64,000 nucleotides of DNA from contig JAEQBH010000986.1 in NCBI GenBank assembly GCA_016808115.1, positions 620,001 through 684,000 of the forward strand, in the 5' to 3' direction. Positions 56,640-64,000 of this stretch are shown here, piece after piece (the stretch's first letter is position 1; each line of letters opens with the position of its first letter). The notes beneath the pieces are model-generated. The model saw only the letters and a list, made by a program, of their open reading frames with translations, ran no database searches and had not been told where the DNA came from. A program made the position numbers and the translations under genes. Source of the DNA: Tetrastigma voinierianum. Its lineage: Eukaryota; Streptophyta; Magnoliopsida; Vitales; Vitaceae.

Positions 56640-56830
56640 TTTATAAATAATTGTTTATTAAATATGGAATGACACATATAATGGTGAATCATTGGGATGT
56701 ACTTGTCTTATATTAATGGGCCTATATATATGGGATCCCTAATAATGAAAGATAAGGAGACAAATGACCTCTTAAGTTTTCTCTTTATTCTCTCAGTTTT
56801 TCTCTTTCTTTTTTCATTTTTTATAATAAT
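56640..56830 (+). repeat. 3' LTR of the split copia element
   Basis: Starts TGTTTATAA after aatgaagag, the remains of a purine tract, and shares tatatatatgg, aggagacaaatgac and a CT-rich block with the 5' LTR at 39204-39408. The right edge is approximate. Confidence 0.65.
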
Positions 56831-59800
56831 TTTAAGTAATTTACGATAATTAAAGACAGGTCCATCAGCATGAATGTAGAAGTTGGTTATATGACATGGG
56901 CTTTCTCTTTTAAGGGTGGTGGGCCGATAGCAACTGTTGAGACCCAAACTACAGTCCTGAATAATAATAAAATCTTATAATGTAACATAATTCCAACATA
57001 ATAGTATAGATTATTATTGAGATAAAAAAAAGATTATAATTCCAACATAATTTCCCCTAAACCGCATATATTTTCTCGTTAATAAATAACTTTAATCTAC
57101 ACCTACTCGTTTAGGCTTCACATGAAATAAATACCTAAATCATATTTTGCTCAGTCCTAAAATCAATAAATGGACGACTACTAACATATTTCCCTTATCA
57201 TAATGAAATAATTATTAACACCCACTCGAAACCCCGCTATTGAAAACTTTAATTTATAATTCATTGTCATGAAATAGTATTTGTTTTCAATGAGGACGAC
57301 CTATAATCAAGCTAGCACATTTAAAATAATCCAACTATCGTCTTCGTATATATGATTACAAAAAAATTTTCCCTTTCACTCCTCAGGTTAATTGGTCCAT
57401 ATATAAGGTTTTTTACTATCCTAATTTTAATTAATTAGATTATAATTTTTTTTTGTTAAATCATAAAATATCCTGAGTGGGTTATTAAAATCTGAATCTG
57501 CGCTAAATTAAATGCAGCGTTGGTAATAATCTACATCACGAGTTTGGAGGAGCAGCCAATCTGAGGACAAAAATGGTAGATTACATCGTAAGTCTGATGT
57601 GATAACTAAAAACGTTGAGATCGTTGGATTTAAGTTAGAAGATATACCGATCGCGCCGACATATTACGTAAATAAGATAATGAAATTGTTGTCAAGACAA
57701 GACATACGAATTATATTACATGTATAACTCAAAATTAACAATAAGACCATGATGCTAGATATTGACCAAAGATAATGTAAAAAGTTCTCTTCTCCAAATT
57801 GCTCTATTTTTAATATATTCTAAAAACCATCATTGATTATCGATATTTCACACTTTTTATTTTTTTGATAATTAAATACTTTACTTACAATATGGTAAAT
57901 TATTTTTATTTGAACTCGATCTCAAAACCTTTCCCATTCTTATGTCTTGTTTTTTTTAAATATTAAGTACTCTACCATGCAAAGTAGACATGATGGGATA
58001 TTTTTACACTCTATTAAGGTAAGGGAAATGGACATCATTAATCACAACCCATGGTAATTGTGAAGTGTCCTTATATTAATTATATAAATGATTATAAAGA
58101 AGATGATGATATTTAATGTGAGAAGTGAACATGGTTTATGGAATCATATGTAGTAAGAAAAAAAATCAATGGCCCTTTATTAAAATAATATAATTCAAAT
58201 TATTAAATAAATTAAGAATATTTGATAAAATAAATTAATGATACGACCTAAAGTAAAAAAATAAATGATTTCAAGTAATAAGTAAAATCAATCTAATTTC
58301 ACATCTTCATTTTACCTTTTGAGCCTCATTTATCTTAATTACTTATACTATATCTTTAACTACTTTATGACCTTTATTATTGTTTGACATTACTTGCTTA
58401 TTTATAATTGTAAAGATAGAATATGTTGATGTCAAAAAAGAAAAAGATAGAATATGTGTCAGAGACAAATTTGTGAAAAAACATAATACTATGATGTAAT
58501 ATAAATTAAATAAATATAAAAAAATAGAATATGTTAATTTGATAATTTAGATCACACAATCTTAATACTTAAAATGAGAATTAAGTAATATTTTCAAATT
58601 GATAACTTACCTGGGCTGCCAAGTTAGATTCTAATAAATTACTTCTAAATTGATTTATATTGAAAAAAATTATAATACTAATGGTTTCCTCTTAAATCAT
58701 TTGATTTTAACTCCTAAAAGTAAAGTTAAGAATAAAAATTTTAAATTAAAAAAAAAATTTTCCACAGACCTCGTAAATAATGATTTATTTTTTTATAAAT
58801 ATTTATTGAGGACGGTTCCACACTCCTCTTTCACAATAAATTATTCTTTTTGATAATATTTGTTGAGTAGGTACCCATTGTGCGTCTCTTTAAGCTCAAG
58901 TTACCCTTTTTTTAATTTTTCCTTTAATGATTATTGAAAAGGATAATGGACAACAATTTCTTATTAAGATGCTAAGGCCATTATCGAAGTAGCCAACAAA
59001 CCCTATATAATTCATAGGGATTCTTGTTGGTTTGTCTCAAAAGATTTATAATGATGAGATTTTATTTTATAAGCATAATTGTAAATTCATGGACACTCTA
59101 GATTTAAGGGTCTCCAAAAAGCTTAAGACCCAAGGCTTGATTTGAGCCAAGCCCCCGGTCTATAGGCTTTTAAGCTCGCTATAAGCTCACCCTTTAGACT
59201 TACCTTAATAGGTCCACTTCATATTCTTATGTTAATTCTTTTTTAAATACATTATGTAATTTAATTTATAATATATATTTTATTAAAAATTTATTATATA
59301 AGTGAAATATAAGCAAAATTTAGTTGATGCATTAAATTTTAAGTAAGAAAAATTAAGTTAAAATTTATATATATATGATTTTAATTATTGGGCATCCTGG
59401 GTTCGTCACGCTCATTCGTCTTAGGCTCGTCAGACGTGTCTAGTACAAGACATATGGACCGCATCATGAGCCTTAAAAAAATACAAAGTTTGACTCGACT
59501 CGACCTATTAACCGATCAACGATACTGACACGAATCGGCTCAAATTCTCATTTCTTCCCACGGCCTTTTGGAGATCCCTCCAATTAAGAAGGATTGTACT
59601 TGACCTTGACTAGTGTAGTTCTAGTCATGACGAGGAAAATAAATAAATGAAAATCGTTTTTGATGTGAGTGTCATTCACCGATGGAAATGTTTATTTTTT
59701 ATTTTTTATAATAAAACAATTTAGTTATAATGTGTTAAACCTTTTTTATTCGGACTTGAACCCTACATATTGAAACCCCTCTCCTTTTTATGTTATGTCA

Positions 59801-60200
59801 ATTTAAACGTCAAATGTTTTATCACATGAATTATACATGATAGACATTCATTATTAGAAATGTTGATGTACCTTATAAGATTAGAAATGTTGATTTACAC
59901 TAAGAACATGTCTGGTTATTGTTTTTTAAAACAGGTTTTTTTTTCTTTTGAAAAACAAGAAGAATAAGAAAAACATGAATAACAGGTTTGGTTCCATTTT
60001 TTTGTTATGAACAACAAGGAAAACATATAAAACACATTTTGTTTCATTTTTTTATGAAAAACATGAAGAACACATAAAATATTAAATTTATAAAATAAGA
60101 ATAGTTTTTGTAGAACACCAAAATGGTGTTCTCTGTATTTTAAAAAACTGTTTTCAATAATAGTTTCAAAAATATGAACTAGAATATTCTTATATTTTTG
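56831..60200. other. AT-rich intergenic DNA
   Basis: Strongly A/T-rich with no supported coding frame. A short less AT-rich patch near 59130-59220 (taagcccccggtctatagg) has no recognisable identity. Confidence 0.5.
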
Positions 60201-60206
60201 TGAAGT

Positions 60207-60416
60207 ATGATATTCATATTAAACTGAAATCCTATAAGTTTGAGCTTTAAGGATAGTTAATCGTTTAACATGATATTAGAGTTTGATCTGATAAGATGTC
60301 ATTAATTCGACCCCATTTGTGTATTTGTCGTTTGTGAGGGAGGATATAAAGTATAATATTGATATTAAACCAAAATCCTAAGAGTTTGGGGCTTTTAGTA
60401 TAGTTGATAGTTTAAA
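60207..60416. repeat. Direct repeat pair about 143 bp apart
   Basis: gatattcatattaaactgaa and the following aatcctataagtttgagctt at about 60210-60265 resemble the stretch at about 60353-60416. The pair probably belongs to a retrotransposon tail; identity uncertain. Confidence 0.5.
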
Positions 60417-60450
60417 ATTTGTATATTCTTTTATGGTTGTTTTGGACTTT

Positions 60451-60600
60451 GATGATGTGCTTTTCAATGGAGCGGGTTGGGCGTGTTGGAATCGGGCGGG
60501 CTGGGTGTCGGTAGGCGGTCCGTTGGCTCTGAGCGTTGAATTTCTCCTGCGAACGAGCAAAGAAGATCGGCGGGGCGCTCGTTCTTTGCTCCGTGCCTAA
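60451..60600 (-). repeat. LTR remnant matching the right-hand LTR
   Basis: Shares gatgatg, gcgtgttggaatc, gggcg-gctgg, gtaggc-gtcc and the agaagatcggcgggg block with 63803-63940 in the same order. Right edge unknown. Confidence 0.5.
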
Positions 60601-60779
60601 GTCAGTTCTCTATGGAAGAGAATATCAAGCGCCAAGGGAATGAAGTAATGATACGTAAGTCTGGCATTATGCTCACCAGATTGGGTGACACGATATTCTG
60701 TGTGTTTTGATTGGATGGTGATAGGTTCTCTCTTATTGGATGGGGATTTTATTTCCTTATCGTTGTCAGATTAATAAGG

Positions 60780-61037
60780 GATAATTGGAAAGCAGTTATT
60801 GGGAATTATCCTACTTCCCTTATTGGTGAGATTTGGTTTGATTTACAAGATAAGTAGTTATTGAGAATTATCCTACTTCTCTTATTGGTGAGATTTGGTT
60901 TGATTTATAGGATAAGCAGTTATTGAGAATTATCTTACTTCCCTTATTGGTGAGATTTGATTTGATTTGAAGGATAAGCAATTATTGGGAATTATCCTAC
61001 TTCCCTTATTGGTGAGATTTGGTTTGATTTACAGGAT
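60780..61037. repeat. 62-bp tandem repeat, about four copies
   Basis: The block gagatttggtttgattta recurs at about 60828, 60890, 60952 and 61014, exactly 62 bases apart. Each is preceded by ttattgggaattatcctact with few changes. The near-identical units suggest a recent array. Confidence 0.95.
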
Positions 61038-61309
61038 ATGGGCTCTTTAGGTTGTCAGCGTTCTGCTAGGTCCTTGGGGAGGATGAAGCCCCAGGCTCCG
61101 TTTGGGCATATACTGAGGAGCCAGGCGTTTTACTAGGCACAGCATAAATCTTTTAATCCTATTTTTTTAGGCTTGGGAGTGGGCACGTGCGCGCCTATTT
61201 TTAAAGCCAGTCGGTTGCCCCGGCTCTTGGTTACGGCGAGCGTGGGCAAGGGCTGTATCGCTTCTTGAATCGGGTGCGACTTCCACGTGGCCGCTCAGGG
61301 CTGGTTTGG
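61038..61309. other. Unassigned part of the - strand element
   Basis: GC-richer sequence with no recognised motif, internal to the same LTR element. Confidence 0.35.
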
Positions 61310-62100
61310 TTAGGGTTTTGTCGCCGTCAAACGTCCTGTGGTAATAATGATTTTTCGACTTTCGCGCTTATTTCCTCTAGTTCTTTCAGTTTCCTTCGAG
61401 AACATCCTCTGACAGTTAGCATTGTGTTCCCTTGATATTGAAGCTTTTTCCTTCTCTACGAGTTCAGGCTTCTTTTCTCTTAAAACTCGTCTGACCATTT
61501 GTTCAAAATCTCTTTTGGTGTTTTGTAATACCCTGCTTGGGGTCATCCATTTCATTATGTTCCTAAGACCGATACGTCTTTCTTCTTCTTTGCCTTTTTG
61601 AGTGGTATAGCGAGGCGTTAGGGCTAGCTTGGTTAGGTTTTGATCCCACTTTAGGTGTTCCCATGGGTTCGGGTCGCTCCTCTTCTTTGCGTATAAGGGG
61701 TGATTCCTCTCTGGTATCACGGTTCGGGCGGACCCAGTTGGTGAGTCCGATCGGCAAGCGTGGTTGTTCTCGAGATGCTTGGCCTCCTTTATGGGTAAAG
61801 CGGATAAAATTTATGAATTAAATACAACATGGGTGCAGATATACGAAGTCGGCGTGCGAGAGAAAGCGCAGCGGTGGAGTCTATGAGTTGAGCCTTTATA
61901 TGAAATCTTCGAGGCGATATAAGCCCAGTTTAGGTATCCCGGGTTTGGTCTCTCCAGACGTATTGACCCCTCTATGTTGTTCAAGTGCCCCGAGATGGTG
62001 TGCTTCTTTGAGGTGACCTTTGAGAATGGCCTCAGTTTTTCCTCTGCGTCCGCTTTATAAAGGGGTCTTCGCGACATTTCAACTGCCCATCTCAACTTCC
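61310..62100 (-). pseudogene. Gag-like remnant of the - strand element
   Basis: A frame at 62095-61811 contains PLYKADAEEKLRPFSKV and SGHLNNIEGSIRLER, similar in layout to the D-H-L-N-x-F/Y-(E/K)-x-x-M segment of Tat-group gag. A second frame (61720-61310) is basic and glutamate-rich (FEQMVRRVLREKKPELVEKE), like a gag C-terminal half. No knuckle was found. Assignment is tentative. Confidence 0.4.
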
Positions 62101-62274
62101 GCCCAATTTGCAGGTATTTTTAGTTCCCAGAATTTGTTAGTGTCTTTAGGAGACCGAGGCTTGGAATTGCTCTGTATAGCTCATTCACGGACCTCTTCGG
62201 CATGAAAGGAAGCGGGTCGAGGGGCTTCCTTTATTTATCTAAGCGTTCCAGCGCTCCACTAATCATCTCGAATC

Positions 62275-63110
62275 TCACACTTTGAGCTAAAGCGGCTCCT
62301 CTGGCTATATGGCCTTTCTGAGCAGTTGAGCTCTTGGCCCAGGCTGCTGGGGGCTTTGTGGGCTAATCTTGCTGAGGCGAGACGGCTCACGGTTATATGG
62401 CCTTTCCCTGCCGGTTGAGCTCTTGGCTGAGCTCACGGGAGCTCAGGTGGGCTAATCTGCCTGAGCTGAACTGGCTCTGCGACTATGTGGCCTTGTCTGA
62501 GCAGTTGAGCTCTTGAAGGCGAGTTGTTGAGGTCGGGTGGGCTAATCTGTGAGGTGAGCGCTCTACTGGCTGGCATTTGCTGACGATTGGGGCTCTTGAC
62601 GGCTGGCGAGGCTCAGAGTGGGCTAATGATCTGGCTCTGTGGCTATGGTATTTCTGACGGTTGGGCTCTTGAGCGGGGCACATTGAGACTGTGGGCTAAT
62701 CTGCTGAGGCTAAGCAGCTCTGCCAGTTGTATAGCCTTTCTGGCTTGATACAGGCTCTGGCCCGGAATACGAGGCTCACGTGAGTTAATCTGCTGGTTGA
62801 AGCCGCTCTGCTTGTTGTATAGCCTTTCTTGAAGCGAGTTGAGCTGTCGAGGCCGAAGGCTGGTGAGGCTCCGTGGGCTAATCTGCATAAGCTGAACTAG
62901 CTCTACGGCTATATGGCCTTTCCTGAGCAGTTGAGCTCTTCGAAACTGAATTATTGAGGCTCGTGGGCTAATCTGCCTGAGCTGAACTGGCTCCTGGGCT
63001 ACGAGGCCTTAATTGAGCAGTTGAGCTTTTGAAAACTGGGTTGTTATTGCTCAGTGGGCTAATCTGCCTGAGCTGAACTGGCTCCTAGGCTATAAGGCCT
63101 TAGTTGAGCT
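62275..63110. repeat. Tandem repeat of about 89-91 bp, about nine copies
   Basis: The anchor gtgggctaatct occurs at 62360, 62449, 62539, 62620, 62693, 62782, 62875, 62965 and 63056, i.e. mostly 89-93 bases apart with two shortened steps. Each unit also has gagctgaactggctc and gttgagctctt blocks. Units differ by substitutions and small indels. Confidence 0.9.
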
Positions 63111-63545
63111 CTTCGAGTCGAGTGCTGGGCTGGAGCTACTCGACTCAGTGGCTACATGACTGTGACCCAGGCTATTAAGGCGCTGTTGCTTGGCTCCACG
63201 TGGCTACATGGCTGTTCGGGGCGAGGCTCTTTGGGCTCTGAGCTGTGGCCTTGCGAGCTGCGGGATCTGAGTTCTTGGGCTCTGACTACTTGGCTCCATG
63301 GCTACATGACTGATTCGGTAGTTCTTTGAATCTGAGCTACTTAGCTCCGTGCTTCATGTGGCTGTTCGACAAGTTTTGCAGCTCCCGAGCTACACGGCTC
63401 CATGGCTCTGCTTTGTTTGAATTTAAATTGTTGGGCTCTGAGCTACTTGGCTCACCGTGGTACCACTTGGCGTTCTTGAGCTCACCGGGGCTCACCGAGC
63501 TCACTTGGCTCAGTGGTTACATGGCTTGTCGGCCCAGGCTCTGGC
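63111..63545. repeat. Shorter, diverged tandem array adjoining the 90-bp repeats
   Basis: Built around ggctccatggctacatgact and gctctgagctacttggctc at irregular spacing of about 60-90 bases. It appears to be a rearranged relative of the neighbouring array, sharing the gagct and ggctac words. Confidence 0.7.
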
Positions 63546-63560
63546 GTGTCTTGCCGTGAG

Positions 63561-63801
63561 TTAATTTCTAACTCTTTTTGACAAGTGTTGGTTGGCGGCG
63601 TGGGCGCCTCCACCTGGAATCCATGTTGGCTCGCCGCAGTCTCGCAGCGCCTCCAGGAGGTCGGTATCCATGTCGCCTGGCCCGGTCGCATCCTTGGAGG
63701 GGATTAGGCGTTTGCGCTGCCTTATGTTCGGGTTGATACCGTGGTCACGGCGGAGGTCGGCTTTGTTGTAAAGGAATTGTCGTTCCCACAGGACGGCGCC
63801 A
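63561..63801 (-). pseudogene. Leader/gag start of the - strand element, with primer-binding site
   Basis: Beginning at the primer site (63801) the - strand frame reads FLYNKADLRRDHGINPNIRQ and continues to a GGGAHAANQHLSKR end. No domain is recognised; position just after the PBS makes it a 5' internal segment or gag start. The PBS motif TGGCGCCGTCCTGTGGG is the strongest anchor. Confidence 0.5.
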
Positions 63802-63802
63802 G

Positions 63803-64000
63803 ATGATGCGCTGCCGGCGGGCTGGAGCGTGTTGGAATCATTTGGGCGAGCTGGAGCTATCGCTAAGTAGGTCCGGCCCAGCTCGGGCCACGTTAGACTC
63901 CTCTTGCAAAAACAAAGCAAAAAGAGGATCGACGGGGCTGCGTAAGCGACCCAGGCGGTCAGAGCGAATGGTAGTCGGCCGAAGCAGGGATACTCAAGTT
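63803..64000 (-). repeat. Right-hand LTR of the - strand element (partial)
   Basis: Adjoins the primer site at 63801 and aligns with 60451-60600 in several blocks. It runs out of the window, so its full length is not known. Confidence 0.55.

Larger units (their letters stand above)
39204..56830 (+). mobile_element. Ty1/copia element split by a nested gypsy element
   Basis: Removing 41292-53361 (one target-site copy plus the gypsy element) leaves about 5.6 kb with the full copia order: LTR, gag with knuckle, protease, integrase, reverse transcriptase, RNase H, LTR. The reading frame across the insertion rejoins directly (YLLIT before, then E-I-N-K after). LTRs at 39204-39408 and about 56640-56830 share blocks around the TATA-like tatatatatgg and ataaggaga segments. 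Many stops mean it is inactive. Confidence 0.85.
60451..64000 (-). mobile_element. - strand LTR element without pol, rich in tandem repeats, cut by the window end
   Basis: On the - strand TGGCGCCGTCCTGTGGGAA begins at 63801, a clean match to the Tat-type primer site. LTR therefore lies to its right (63803 to the window end) and the internal region to its left. A similar LTR-like start, with gatgatgtgc then gtgttggaatcgggcggg, occurs at 60451. Between them are a short leader/gag frame, long tandem arrays, and a gag-like fragment; no reverse transcriptase or integrase was found. It may be a non-autonomous derivative (LARD/TR-GAG-like). Confidence 0.6.

Noticed and set aside
60451..64000. CRISPR-like array from the repeated 90-bp units
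   Set aside because: Units are contiguous and diverged without unique spacers, and the setting is a plant retrotransposon.

Overview
The window is plant nuclear DNA, probably from a eudicot. It has spliced genes with GT-AG introns, long AT-rich intergenic stretches and a dense load of decayed LTR retrotransposons. A KIX/EAR growth-regulator gene of the KIX8/KIX9 type argues against a grass, because grasses are reported to lack the PEAPOD/KIX8/9 module. I cannot name the species.

Only two intact host genes are seen, and they converge. One is a four-exon gene on the + strand (13783-17439) for a 598-residue NT-C2 (EEIG1/EHBP1 N-terminal-like) protein. Its conserved C-terminal half shows a possible cryptic Cys-His-Asp papain-like arrangement, and it ends in a leucine-rich tail. 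The other is a four-exon gene on the - strand (20979-22887) for a 414-residue KIX8/KIX9-like transcriptional adaptor with an LxLxL EAR motif. In both, all exon joins preserve frame without correction. About 3.5 kb between their 3' ends holds a hairpin MITE and a SINE-like remnant.

The rest is mobile DNA. 1-3.7 kb: a degenerate - strand Ty3/gypsy element (PBS, gag start, integrase). 3.7-8.8 kb: a + strand chromovirus pol with chromodomain and a 3' LTR of about 1.9 kb. 23.8-27.8 kb: a - strand gypsy element with PBS-flanked repeats, protease and integrase remnants, and an internal GDSL-esterase gene fragment. 30.7-35.3 kb: a copia element interrupted once in its coding region and followed by a 1.1 kb foldback element. 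37.4-38.3 kb: two LINE-type RNase H remnants. 39.2-56.8 kb: a copia element split by a Tat-lineage gypsy element of about 12 kb (41292-53356, 5-bp target duplication ATTAC). That gypsy element carries an antisense ORF and probably a solo LTR. 60.45-64 kb: a - strand, pol-less LTR element rich in tandem repeats and cut by the window end.

I found no CRISPR array, intact tRNA or rRNA gene, or new defence-like system. The best leads are the C-terminal domain of the NT-C2 gene, the GDSL fragment inside an LTR element, the layered nest with its antisense ORF, and the two long hairpin elements.
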